Assembly: GCF_018604545.1 (NCBI RefSeq)
Contig: NZ_CP075896.1
Coordinates: forward strand, 2,604,001-2,668,000
DNA from: Streptomyces koelreuteriae
Lineage (GTDB): Bacteria > Actinomycetota > Actinomycetes > Streptomycetales > Streptomycetaceae
DNA length: 64,000 nt
Direction of reading: 5' to 3'
Every line of letters starts with the position of its first letter. Positions within the stretch are counted from its first letter, which is position 1. The position numbers and the translations under genes were made by a program. The notes under the pieces were generated by a model. It ran no database searches and was not told the origin of the DNA. It was given only the letters and a program-made list of their open reading frames with translations. This document shows, piece by piece, positions 1 through 7,540 of this stretch.

Positions 1-441
1 GCCCTGGAGGATCGTGGTGATCCGGGACGGCAGCCCGACCCGGCGTGCCACCGCCGTCGCCGCGACGGCGTCCGGCGGCGCCACCACCGCGCCGAAGACC
101 AGGGCCGCGGTCAGCGGCAGGTCGGGCACGATCAGGTACAGGGCCCAGCCGACGACGAAGGTCGCGAAGAGCACGTAGCCGACGGACAGCATCGCGACCG
201 GCCTGAGCTGGGCTCTCAGGTCGAGGTAGGAGCTGTCGGTGGCGGCCGTGTACAGCAGCGGAGGCAGGATGAGCGGCAGGACGATGTGCGGGTCGAGCGT
301 GTACTCGGGCACCCCGGGGACGTAGCTGACCGCCAGCCCGATCGCCACCAGCAGCAGCGGCGCCGGCACCGGGGTGCGCCGCGCGGCCGCCGCGATCGCG
401 GCACTGCCCGCCACCAGCAACAGCAGTGGCATCACGTCCAT
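1..441 (-). CDS. Cation/proton antiporter (CPA1/NhaP type), N-terminal part
   Basis: The first 147 codons of an integral-membrane exchanger; the rest lies beyond the left edge. The protein starts MDVMPLLLLV and shows successive hydrophobic helices, including a proline-rich PLILPPLLYTAA segment and a VFGAVVAPPDAVAATAV segment. Both are characteristic of monovalent cation/proton antiporters of the CPA1 family, where the later acidic residues take part in ion binding. The expected role is Na+/H+ or K+/H+ exchange at the cytoplasmic membrane; ion specificity cannot be read from a fragment. It is divergent from the zinc-finger gene at 504, with about 60 bases for both promoters. Confidence 0.85.
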   Translation of the reverse strand, partial: MDVMPLLLLVAGSAAIAAAARRTPVPAPLLLVAIGLAVSYVPGVPEYTLDPHIVLPLILPPLLYTAATDSSYLDLRAQLRPVAMLSVGYVLFATFVVGWALYLIVPDLPLTAALVFGAVVAPPDAVAATAVARRVGLPSRITTILQG

Positions 442-503
442 CGTTCTCGCCCGCCCTCTTTTTTCCGCGCGGTCTTCCGCTCGACCGTCGTAACCTGGCA
501 ATC

Positions 504-764
504 ATGAAACAGTGCACGCACGCCGACGCGCTGCCGCACCCCGAACCCGGCCCGCTCAGCGAGACGTGTCCGGAGTGCTTGGCGGAAGGCATGGATCCGG
601 TGCAACTGCGGCTGTGCCTCAGCTGCGGTCACGTCGGCTGCTGCGACTCCTCGCCGGGGCGGCACGCGGCGGGGCACCACAAGGAGTCCGGCCATCCCGT
701 GATGCGGACGCACGAGCCCGGGGAGACCTGGCGATGGTGCTTCGTCGACCATGTCCTGGTGTGA
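504..764 (+). CDS. UBP-type zinc-finger protein
   Basis: An 86-residue protein made almost entirely of one ZnF-UBP domain. Conserved ligands are C4 and H6 near the start, the pair CPEC, then CLSCGHVGCC and the histidine-rich HAAGHHKESGHPV. In eukaryotes this domain binds free ubiquitin C-termini. Stand-alone bacterial copies are common in actinobacteria and have no established role, so the function is open. The ATG at 504 is chosen because the upstream extension has no conserved character and the domain begins immediately after it. Confidence 0.85.
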   Translation: MKQCTHADALPHPEPGPLSETCPECLAEGMDPVQLRLCLSCGHVGCCDSSPGRHAAGHHKESGHPVMRTHEPGETWRWCFVDHVLV

Positions 765-1024
765 CTCGGCAAGACCCCGGCGGGGGACGGTTCGACCGTC
801 TGACGTCTGGGTACGTCAACCCGGCGCGCGCTCTTCCCATTTGGGCCCGCCCAACCCCTAGACACGGAGCGTATCCACAGGTTTACTGTGAGTGACGACA
901 AGGGGTTGGGGTCCCGAGGACAGAACCGTCGAGAGCGCGATAGCGTCACCGCTGAACCACGTATCGCGTTACCCCGGGGGGCGACCCTCGGCCCTGAAAC
1001 GCTTGTACCACCATGGAGGTGAGG

Positions 1025-1438
1025 GTGTCCCAGATCGCAGGCGAGCCCGCGACCCAGGACTTCGTGGAAGTCCGGCTGCCGGCCGCGGGTGCCTACCTGT
1101 CGGTGCTGCGTACGGCCACGGCCGGTCTCGCGGCCCGTTTGGACTTCACCCTCGACGAGATCGAGGACCTGCGCATCGCGGTGGACGAGGCCTGCGCGAT
1201 CCTGCTTCAGCAGGCCGTGCCCGGCTCGGTGCTCAGCTGTGTGTTCCGCCTCGTCGACGACTCACTCGAGGTCACTGTCTCGGCTCCGACCACGGATGGC
1301 CATGCCCCCTCGCGGGACACCTTCGCCTGGACCGTCCTGTCCGCCCTCGCGGGCAAGGTCTCCTCCGCCGTGGACAAGGACAAAACCGTTTCGATCAGCC
1401 TCTACAAACAGCGCGGCGCGGGACCCGGGCCGGCGTGA
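1025..1438 (+). CDS. Anti-sigma factor, RsbW-like serine-kinase fold (SigH antagonist)
   Basis: A 137-residue protein with a GHKL/HATPase fold of the RsbW/SpoIIAB type; the N-box region reads EDLRIAVDEACAI. It overlaps the downstream sigma gene by four bases (GTGA), the usual arrangement of an anti-sigma factor with its cognate sigma. By synteny it corresponds to the S. coelicolor anti-SigH protein (named UshX, PrsH or RshA). The GTG at 1025 is preferred over the ATG at 1013, because GGAGG at 1015-1019 lies exactly five bases before it. Its expected role is to hold the stress sigma factor inactive until a partner switch or stress signal releases it. Confidence 0.9.
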   Translation: MSQIAGEPATQDFVEVRLPAAGAYLSVLRTATAGLAARLDFTLDEIEDLRIAVDEACAILLQQAVPGSVLSCVFRLVDDSLEVTVSAPTTDGHAPSRDTFAWTVLSALAGKVSSAVDKDKTVSISLYKQRGAGPGPA

Positions 1439-2592
1439 GGAGCGAGGACGGGCCGGTGCGGGACGAAGAGCGCAGCACACAGGAGCTGCCGGCCGAGGGC
1501 ACGGGCACGAGCGGTCCGAGCGGGGCCCGGCGCATGGCGGACGGCATCGACGGCATCCCCGAGCAGGCCCGCCCGCACCCTGAGGACGACTCCGCGGGGG
1601 CCGTCCTCCAGGGCGGCGGGCCGCTGGACCAAGGCGGTGCCGTGCGGAGCGCGCCTCCGGGCGGGGGGATCACCGCATCCCCTGTCCCAGGGGGTCCTCC
1701 CACTCACGCGAAGTCGAGAGTGGCGGAGGAGGCGAGGGCTCGGGGAAGGGCGACGGGCGGGACGATGAGCGAGCACGAGCGGGACTCCGAGCATCAGGCA
1801 CCGAGCGCGCCCCGCGCACAGGGTGCGCACCATGGCTCTCCGGACCGCAGCGGGGCGCGCGAGATGTTCCTCAAACTGCGCACCCTGGGGGACAGCAGCC
1901 CCGAGTACGCGGAACTGCGCAATCAGCTGGTCCGCATGCACCTGCCGCTCGTCGAGCATCTCGCACGCCGCTTCCGCAACCGCGGCGAGCCGCTGGACGA
2001 CCTCACCCAGGTCGCCACGATCGGACTGATCAAGTCCGTCGACCGTTTCGACCCGGATCGCGGCGTGGAGTTCTCGACGTACGCGACCCCGACGGTCGTC
2101 GGCGAGATCAAGCGGCACTTCCGGGACAAGGGCTGGGCGGTGCGCGTCCCGCGCCGGCTGCAGGAGCTGCGCCTGGCGCTGACCACGGCCACGGCCGAGC
2201 TCTCGCAGCTGCACGGCCGCTCCCCCACGGTCCACGAGCTCGCCGAGAAGCTGGCGATCTCGGAGGAGGAGGTCCTGGAAGGCCTGGAGTCCGCCAACGC
2301 GTACTCCACGCTGTCCCTGGACGTCCCCGACACCGACGACGAGTCCCCGGCGGTCGCGGACACCCTCGGCGCGGAGGACGAGGCGCTGGAGGGCGTGGAG
2401 TACCGGGAGTCCCTCAAGCCGCTGCTGGAGGACCTCCCGCCGCGGGAGAAGCGGATCCTGCTGCTGCGGTTCTTCGGCAACATGACCCAGTCGCAGATCG
2501 CGCAGGAGGTCGGCATCTCCCAGATGCACGTCTCGCGGCTACTGGCGCGCACACTCGCGCAGCTGCGGGAGAAGCTCCTCGTCGAGGAGTGA
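1435..2592 (+). CDS. sigH: RNA polymerase sigma factor, SigB/SigF group (SigH type)
   Basis: The conserved sigma core runs from about 1850 to the end: region 2 (LVEHLARRF, then DLTQVATIGLIKSVDRFD), region 3 (HGRSPTVHELAEKL) and a region 4 helix-turn-helix (TQSQIAQEVGISQMHVSRLL). This is the SigB/SigF/SigG group that directs stress and developmental genes. A roughly 140-residue non-conserved, Gly/Pro/acidic leader precedes the core when translation starts at the GTG overlapping the anti-sigma stop (385 residues). In-frame ATGs at 1534 and 1765 would give shorter forms. The S. coelicolor SigH gene is known to give several N-terminally different products, so the same is likely here. Confidence 0.92.
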   Translation: MRSEDGPVRDEERSTQELPAEGTGTSGPSGARRMADGIDGIPEQARPHPEDDSAGAVLQGGGPLDQGGAVRSAPPGGGITASPVPGGPPTHAKSRVAEEARARGRATGGTMSEHERDSEHQAPSAPRAQGAHHGSPDRSGAREMFLKLRTLGDSSPEYAELRNQLVRMHLPLVEHLARRFRNRGEPLDDLTQVATIGLIKSVDRFDPDRGVEFSTYATPTVVGEIKRHFRDKGWAVRVPRRLQELRLALTTATAELSQLHGRSPTVHELAEKLAISEEEVLEGLESANAYSTLSLDVPDTDDESPAVADTLGAEDEALEGVEYRESLKPLLEDLPPREKRILLLRFFGNMTQSQIAQEVGISQMHVSRLLARTLAQLREKLLVEE

Positions 2593-2595
2593 CGG

Positions 2596-3093
2596 CTACT
2601 TCCCCACGTTGTCGGGGTTGCCGGGCCCGCGGATCCCCAGGGCCCGGGTCGTCTCGGGGTTCACCAGCAGGACGAGCGACGTGACGGCCACGACCGCGAG
2701 AGCGATCCCGGCCGGAATGGCCATGCTGTCGGCCTGCAGCAGGTTGTAGGCCACCGGCAGCGCCAGGAGCTGGGTGATGACGGCCGGGCCGCGGCTCCAG
2801 CTGCGCAGGGCGAGCAGACCACGGGCCGCGAGCAGCGGCAGCAGTGCGAGCACCACGAGCGTGATGCCTCCGGTCACGGCTTGCTGCCGGTCGTCCGGAT
2901 GCCCCGTGAGGCCGAGGACGAGGATCCACACGCCGCCGACGACCAGCGCGAGCCCCTCGAGCGCGGCCAGCAGCGCGGCGTACGTCAGACGCCGGGGGCG
3001 GGGGCCGGTGGTTACCTCGGTGGTGGGGGTCTGCTCACTGCTCACCCCTGAAGAGTAGCCCTCGTCGTACGCGCCTCCCGTAGCCAGGTTCAC
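2596..3093 (-). CDS. Hypothetical four-helix membrane protein
   Basis: A 165-residue protein with a polar N-terminus (about 45 residues, Thr/Glu/Arg rich) followed by four hydrophobic segments. One carries ALEGLALVVGGVWILVLGL, another ITLVVLALLPLLAARGLL. The tail is short and polar. I do not recognise a functional motif; it resembles the integral-membrane hypothetical proteins found next to sigH in streptomycetes. It is convergent with the sigma gene, with the two stop codons only three bases apart. No catalytic residues can be pointed to. Confidence 0.75.
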   Translation of the reverse strand: MNLATGGAYDEGYSSGVSSEQTPTTEVTTGPRPRRLTYAALLAALEGLALVVGGVWILVLGLTGHPDDRQQAVTGGITLVVLALLPLLAARGLLALRSWSRGPAVITQLLALPVAYNLLQADSMAIPAGIALAVVAVTSLVLLVNPETTRALGIRGPGNPDNVGK

Positions 3094-3161
3094 CCCTGGT
3101 CTCTTACCGGATCCCTACCTCGGTCTGGGCCAGGTACCCCCCAGTAGGTACGCTGCCAGTC

Positions 3162-4130
3162 ATGCGTGCACTTCTCGTGGTCAATCCGGCGGCAACCACC
3201 ACCAGTGCGCGCACGCGCGACGTACTGATCCACGCGCTCGCCAGCGAGATGAAGCTGGAGGCGGTCACCACCGAGTACCGCGGCCACGCGCGCGACCTCG
3301 GCCGGCAGGCGGCGGACAGCGAGGACATCGACCTCGTGGTGGCCCTCGGCGGCGACGGCACGGTCAACGAAGTGGTCAACGGCCTCCTGCACGCCGGCCC
3401 CGCCCCGGGGCACCTCCCCGGCCTCGCCGTGGTCCCGGGCGGTTCCACCAATGTCTTCGCCCGCGCCCTCGGCCTGCCCAATGACGCCGTGGAGGCCACC
3501 GGCGCTCTGCTGGACGCCCTGCGCGACGGCAGCGAACGCACCGTCGGCCTGGGCCTGGCCTCGGGCACGCCCGGCACGGAGGACGAGACGGTGCCGGCCC
3601 GCTGGTTCACCTTCAACGCGGGGCTCGGCTTCGACGCCGGAGTGGTCGGCCGGGTGGAACAGCACCGCGAGCGCGGCCGGAAATCCACACACGCTCTCTA
3701 CGTACGCCAGGTCGTGCGTCAACTCCTCGGTGAGACCAATCGCCGGCACGGCATGATCACGCTGGAGCGGGCCGGCGAGGATCCGGTCACCGATCTGGTG
3801 CTGTCCATAGTCTCGAACACCTCCCCGTGGACGTTTCTGGGGAATCGCCCGATCTACGCGGCACCTAAGGCCTCGTTCGATACCGGGCTCGATCTCTTCG
3901 GTCTCAGCCGTCTGTCCACCGCCGCTGTTGCCCGGTATGGGACCCAGTTGCTCACTTCGTCCCCCGAGCGTGGACCCCATGGCAAACACGCCACTTCCCT
4001 GCATGACTTGACCGAGTTCACCTTGCATTCCAAGGTGCCGCTCCCCCTCCAGATGGACGGTGACCACCTGGGTCTGCGAACGAGCGTGACGTTCACAGGC
4101 GTACGCCGTGCACTGCGTGTGATTGTGTGA
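3162..4130 (+). CDS. Diacylglycerol kinase family lipid kinase
   Basis: A 322-residue cytoplasmic or membrane-associated kinase of the DAGK_cat/YegS group. It shows the NPAA segment at residues 8-11, the nucleotide-binding GGDGT at 63-67 followed by VNEVVNGL, and a second glycine-rich turn PGGSTNVFARALGLP. These define ATP-dependent phosphorylation of diacylglycerol or a related lipid. The C-terminal half has the beta-sandwich character of the family (TFNAGLGFDAGVV). It is transcribed toward wblE but is separated from it by 322 bases, so it probably forms its own unit. Confidence 0.88.
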   Translation: MRALLVVNPAATTTSARTRDVLIHALASEMKLEAVTTEYRGHARDLGRQAADSEDIDLVVALGGDGTVNEVVNGLLHAGPAPGHLPGLAVVPGGSTNVFARALGLPNDAVEATGALLDALRDGSERTVGLGLASGTPGTEDETVPARWFTFNAGLGFDAGVVGRVEQHRERGRKSTHALYVRQVVRQLLGETNRRHGMITLERAGEDPVTDLVLSIVSNTSPWTFLGNRPIYAAPKASFDTGLDLFGLSRLSTAAVARYGTQLLTSSPERGPHGKHATSLHDLTEFTLHSKVPLPLQMDGDHLGLRTSVTFTGVRRALRVIV

Positions 4131-4452
4131 GCAGAACTGGCTAAAGTCCTTTCACTCGAACGTTTAGGCCAGGATCCACCCCATGGAAGTACGGCTGTGA
4201 CCTAGTCGACACCGAAGAATCAAAAAAAACTTTCCAGAAGGGGTTGTATCCGCCGCTGAGGTTTGCGAGTCTCTACGTGGCGATCGGGATGGCCCGCAAG
4301 ACCGGCCTCCACTGATCACCAGAATCCCTCTCCACATCACAGGACCTACGCCAGGGAACCTGGCGGTCGGCCCTTCACTTGTTGAGGGATTCGTGAAAGC
4401 GTTCACATTCACAAGCAAGCCCTGCACGTAATACCAAGGAGAGGTAGCAGCC
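4131..4452 (+). promoter_or_regulatory. Leader and promoter region of wblE
   Basis: No gene is seen in these 322 bases. The stretch is clearly richer in A/T than its surroundings, with a run of eight A at 4222-4229, which suggests the wblE promoter lies here. A palindrome GTGAAAGCGTTCAC sits at 4393-4406, about 45 bases before the wblE start. A ribosome-binding sequence AAGGAGAGG lies at 4436-4444. I could not assign a sigma class with confidence. Confidence 0.4.
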
Positions 4453-4710
4453 ATGGACTGGCGTCACAACGCCGTTTGCCGCGAGGAAGACCCCGAGCTC
4501 TTCTTCCCCATCGGCAACACCGGTCCTGCGCTGCTGCAGATCGAGGAAGCCAAGGCCGTCTGCCGTCGCTGCCCGGTAATGGAGCAGTGTCTGCAGTGGG
4601 CGCTCGAGTCCGGCCAGGACTCCGGCGTCTGGGGTGGTCTCAGCGAGGACGAGCGCCGTGCCATGAAGCGCCGCGCCGCCCGCAACCGGGCTCGTCAGGC
4701 CTCCGCCTGA
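4453..4710 (+). CDS. wblE: WhiB-family iron-sulfur regulator WblE
   Basis: An 85-residue Wbl protein. The four cysteines that bind the [4Fe-4S] cluster are C9, C37, C40 and C46. They are followed by the G(V/I)WGG turn (GVWGG) and a basic tail (RRAMKRRAARNRARQ) for DNA contact. Wbl proteins act by binding region 4 of the principal sigma factor. WblE is the WhiB1-like member that is nearly universal in actinobacteria. It is followed by a strong hairpin and faces the sensor-kinase gene. The long A-rich leader ahead of it suggests regulated or multiple promoters. Confidence 0.93.
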   Translation: MDWRHNAVCREEDPELFFPIGNTGPALLQIEEAKAVCRRCPVMEQCLQWALESGQDSGVWGGLSEDERRAMKRRAARNRARQASA

Positions 4711-4825
4711 CAACCCACCCCTGCTGACAGCCTGAGCTTGGCGGCGCGTACAGCGAGTACGCATCTCCCGCCCCCGAGCCGCAGCGCGCAGTTCCCCCGA
4801 TGCGCTTAGCAAAGCAGCAACGAGC

Positions 4826-4860
4826 TTGAGCCCCGGGCCCCCAAGTGGCCTGGGGCTCAA
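4826..4860. terminator. Bidirectional terminator between wblE and the sensor kinase
   Basis: An inverted repeat begins TTGAGCCCCGGGCC and is mirrored by GGCCTGGGGCTCAA around a short CCCCAAGT loop. It lies between two convergent genes (wblE ending at 4710 and the kinase ending at 4899), where a shared terminator is expected. There is no clear T-run on either side. Confidence 0.7.
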
Positions 4861-4898
4861 TGCTGTTCGGGGGGCTTCGCCGACGAGCCGCCGTTTCC

Positions 4899-6365
4899 CT
4901 ACTTCTGTGACCGCACGGGGATGTCGAGGATCACGCGGGTTCCGCGCTCCGGGGCCGGGACCATGTCGAAGGTGCCGCTCAACTCGCCCTCCACCAAGGT
5001 CCGTACGATCTGCAGACCGAGGTTGCCCGCGGTGTGCGGATCGAAGCCTTCCGGAAGACCGACGCCGTCGTCCTGAACGGTGACCAGCAGCCTCGCTTCC
5101 TTGGTAGTACCGCCGCGGATCGCCGACACCTCGACCGTGCCGGTGTCGCCCTCGCGGAAACCGTGCTCCAAAGCGTTCTGCAGAATTTCGGTCAGCACCA
5201 TGGACAAGGGCGTGGCGACCTCGGCGTCGAGAATGCCGAAGCGGCCGGTGCGCCGGCCCGTGACTTTACCCGGGGAGATTTCCGCGACCATGGCCAGGAC
5301 ACGGTCGGCGATGTCGTCGAACTCGACGCGCTCGTCCAGGTTCTGAGAGAGCGTCTCGTGCACGATCGCAATCGATCCGACGCGTCGCACCGCTTCTTCG
5401 AGGGCCTCGCGGCCGCGGTCGGACTCGATGCGCCGGGCCTGGAGCCGGAGCAGGGCGGCCACCGTCTGGAGGTTGTTCTTGACCCGGTGGTGGATCTCCC
5501 GGATCGTCGCGTCCTTGGTGATCAACTCGCGTTCGCGGCGACGGAGTTCGGTGACGTCACGGAGCAGGACCAGCGAGCCGATGCGGGTGCCCTTGGGACT
5601 GAGGGGGATCGCGCGGAACTGGATGACCCCGTCGGTGGCCTCGATCTCGAACTCGCGCGGCGCCCAGCCGCTGGCGACCTTGGCGAGCGCCTCGTCCACC
5701 GGGCCCCGGGTCGGGGCGAGTTCGGCGGTGGTCCTGCCCAGGTGCTGGCCGACCAGGTCGGAGGCGAGGCCGAGCCGGTGGTAGGCGGAGAGGGCGTTCG
5801 GCGAGGCGTACTGGACGAGGGCGTCGGCGTCGAGCCGGATCAGTCCGTCGCCCACGCGGGGCGAGGCGTCCATGTCGAGCTGCTGGTTCGCGAACGGGAA
5901 GGAGCCGGCCGCGATCATCTGCGCGAGGTCGGAGGCGCTCTGCAGGTAGGTGAGCTCCAGGCGGCTCGGGGTACGCACGGTGAGGAGGTTGGTGTTGCGC
6001 GCGATGACGCCGAGGACGCGCCCCTCCCGCCGGACGGGGATCGACTCGACCCGGACGGGAACCTCTTCGCGCCACTCCGGGTCACCCTCGCGTACGATGC
6101 GGCCCTCGTCGAGGGCGGCGTCCAGCATGGGCCGGCGGCCTCGCGGGACGAGGTGGCCCACCATGTCGTCCTGGTACGAGGTCGGTCCGGTGTTGGGCCG
6201 CATCTGGGCGACCGAGACGTACCGGGTGCCGTCGCTCGTGGGGACCCACAGGACCAGGTCGGCGAAGGAGAGGTCGGAGAGCAACTGCCACTCCGAGACC
6301 AGCAGGTGCAGCCACTCGAGATCGGTGTCGTCGAGTGCGGTGTGCTGGCGTACGAGTTCGTTCAT
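4899..6365 (-). CDS. pdtaS: Sensor histidine kinase, PdtaS type (HisKA_2/HWE)
   Basis: A 488-residue soluble kinase with no transmembrane segments. It has an N-terminal GAF-like domain (about 1-160), a PAS domain (about 165-275), the HisKA_2 phosphoacceptor box IHHRVKNNLQTVAALL (around residue 292), and a HATPase domain with N-box EILQNALEH and G-boxes DDGVGLPEG and GNLGLQIV. This is the layout of actinobacterial PdtaS. In mycobacteria it phosphorylates the ANTAR regulator PdtaR, which acts on RNA antitermination. No response regulator is adjacent. The ATG at 6365 (MNELVRQH) is preferred over one 63 bases upstream, because the conserved domain starts there. Confidence 0.88.
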   Translation of the reverse strand: MNELVRQHTALDDTDLEWLHLLVSEWQLLSDLSFADLVLWVPTSDGTRYVSVAQMRPNTGPTSYQDDMVGHLVPRGRRPMLDAALDEGRIVREGDPEWREEVPVRVESIPVRREGRVLGVIARNTNLLTVRTPSRLELTYLQSASDLAQMIAAGSFPFANQQLDMDASPRVGDGLIRLDADALVQYASPNALSAYHRLGLASDLVGQHLGRTTAELAPTRGPVDEALAKVASGWAPREFEIEATDGVIQFRAIPLSPKGTRIGSLVLLRDVTELRRRERELITKDATIREIHHRVKNNLQTVAALLRLQARRIESDRGREALEEAVRRVGSIAIVHETLSQNLDERVEFDDIADRVLAMVAEISPGKVTGRRTGRFGILDAEVATPLSMVLTEILQNALEHGFREGDTGTVEVSAIRGGTTKEARLLVTVQDDGVGLPEGFDPHTAGNLGLQIVRTLVEGELSGTFDMVPAPERGTRVILDIPVRSQK

Positions 6366-6647
6366 GGAGGGCACGTGTGCGAGCGTACCCGGGGGTTTGT
6401 ACGGCTCTGAAATGTTCGGATGCTCCACGGGCCCTGAGACACCCGCGGGCCGCGGCGCCTGAGAGGGACCCTCAACCCTCTCGGCACCGCAGCCCGGAGC
6501 AGCATCGGCCGTGGGGTGTGCGGTCCCGGTCGGCCGAAGGATGAGGACCCGGGGCAGTCAGGGCAGAGAGCCCTCGGTTCCTCGGTCCGTCCTCCTGTGC
6601 GGGGAGGACGGAGGCTTGTACGCGCTTCGCAAGCGCCTTCGTACGCA

Positions 6648-6663
6648 TTGTGGACTAGACCAC
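6648..6663. promoter_or_regulatory. DasR-type operator (dre)
   Basis: The sequence around GTGGACTAGACCAC is a near-perfect palindrome. It matches the known DasR response element, whose core is TGGTCTAGACCA, with one substitution in the left half. It ends one or two bases before an AGGAGG ribosome-binding site. Similar sites stand before nagB, dasA and dasR in this window, which supports the assignment. The gene it controls is not obvious. Confidence 0.7.
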
Positions 6664-6675
6664 TAGGAGGTGTCC

Positions 6676-6729
6676 ATGCGTTGGAGGCTGTTCGTTGTTG
6701 TGCTGTCTTCCGCGCGTCGGACGCAGTGA
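6676..6729 (+). CDS. Possible 17-residue micropeptide under a DasR-type site
   Basis: ATG at 6676 follows AGGAGG (6665-6670) by five bases and opens a 17-codon frame with the peptide MRWRLFVVVLSSARRTQ and a TGA stop. The hydrophobic LFVVVL core with flanking arginines could be membrane-active, but at this length chance cannot be excluded. Support comes from the ideal ribosome-binding spacing and the operator immediately upstream. It could also be a leader peptide or the 5' part of a small RNA. Confidence 0.35.
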   Translation: MRWRLFVVVLSSARRTQ

Positions 6730-6744
6730 CGTCCACCACGCAGC

Positions 6745-7443
6745 CTAACCCTTGTGGGTTCCTGTGCGGGGCCAGATGGTCATGGCAATTTCCGCGACCG
6801 CCTCCAGTTCCTCCCGGCTCGCCCCGTCCCGCGCCTGTTGTGACATGCCCTGGATCATCGCGCCGACGTGACGGGCCAGGGCGGCGGCGTCGGTGTCCGG
6901 GGGCAGCACGCCGGCGGCGACATCGGCGCCGATACGGCTCTCGAACGCGGCGATGTTGGCGTTGCGGCGGTCCCGCAGCGACTGCTCGACCTCGGTGTCC
7001 GAGCAGTTCGTGGCCGCGTGGACGACGAGGCAGCCGTGCGGGTGGCCGGGTTCCGTGTACGCCGTGGCGGCCTCGCGCAGCGTGCGCTCGACGGCGGCCC
7101 GGGCGGTGGGCTCCTCGGCGAGGGCGCGGTCGGTGAACGAGCCGTGACCCGTGCCGTATACGCGGACGACCTCCTCGAAGAGGGAGCGCTTGTCGCCGAA
7201 GGCCGCGTAGAGGCTGGGGGTGCCGATGTCCATGACGCGGGTGAGATCGGAGACCGACGTGGCCTCGTAGCCGTGCTCCCAGAAGGCCAGGAGGGCCTTC
7301 TCCAGTGCGGTTTCACGATCGAAGGAGCGGGGGCGGCCGCGAGGCCTGCCCTTCTTCTTGCCGTCCCCCGCGGTAGCCACCCTCCGGTCGTCCGCGGTGG
7401 CGGGCCGCTCCGGCTTCGCGGTCGCGTCGTCGTCGTTCACCAT
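6745..7443 (-). CDS. TetR/AcrR-family transcriptional regulator
   Basis: About 232 residues from the ATG at 7443; an ATG nine bases upstream is possible. A basic AT-hook-like stretch GKKKGRPRGRPRSF precedes a TetR N-terminal domain: LEKALLAFWEHGYEATSVSDL, then the recognition helix MDIGTPSLYAAFGDKRSLF. The C-terminal part resembles the TetR_C group seen in repressors of short-chain dehydrogenases and NemR/AcuR-like sensors (GCLVVHAATNC with Cys residues). It is divergent from an SDR gene with two similar palindromes between them, so it most likely represses that gene and itself. Confidence 0.87.
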   Translation of the reverse strand: MVNDDDATAKPERPATADDRRVATAGDGKKKGRPRGRPRSFDRETALEKALLAFWEHGYEATSVSDLTRVMDIGTPSLYAAFGDKRSLFEEVVRVYGTGHGSFTDRALAEEPTARAAVERTLREAATAYTEPGHPHGCLVVHAATNCSDTEVEQSLRDRRNANIAAFESRIGADVAAGVLPPDTDAAALARHVGAMIQGMSQQARDGASREELEAVAEIAMTIWPRTGTHKG

Positions 7444-7456
7444 GGGGTGCATTTTA

Positions 7457-7516
7457 TAGCGGACGCTAGAGAAATGTCGGCGGGCTGCTGTACGGTCATT
7501 TCTGTAGCGACCACTA
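7457..7516. promoter_or_regulatory. Paired operators between the TetR and SDR genes
   Basis: Two related palindromes, TAGCGGACGCTA at 7457-7468 and TAGCGACCACTA at 7505-7516, lie in the divergent promoter region. Their consensus is TAGCGnnCrCTA. A pair of matching dyads between a TetR gene and its neighbour is the standard layout for an autorepressing regulator. The binding protein is inferred, not shown. Confidence 0.6.
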
Positions 7517-7540
7517 GGAAAATGAGAAGGGGGCGCCGCC

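Larger units (their letters stand above)
6366..6744 (+). other. Intergenic region with kinase promoter, DasR-type site and micro-ORF
   Basis: These 379 bases hold no normal-length gene. The left part must carry the promoter of the sensor kinase (minus strand). The right part contains an imperfect dyad around 6619-6643 (GTACGCGCTT and AAGCGCC...GTAC), the DasR-type site at 6648-6663 and a short ORF with a good ribosome-binding site at 6676-6729. Both are listed separately. Confidence 0.5.

Noticed and set aside
765..1012. SigH-type promoter before the anti-sigma gene (GTTTAC and GGGTTG)
   Set aside because: GTTTAC at 881 and GGGTTG at 903 are there, but the spacing and the second element deviate too much from the SigB-group consensus to call.
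4340..4390. Sigma-R-like promoter (GGAAC ... GTTG) before wblE
   Set aside because: The spacer is 21 bases instead of 18-19 and the first element is imperfect.
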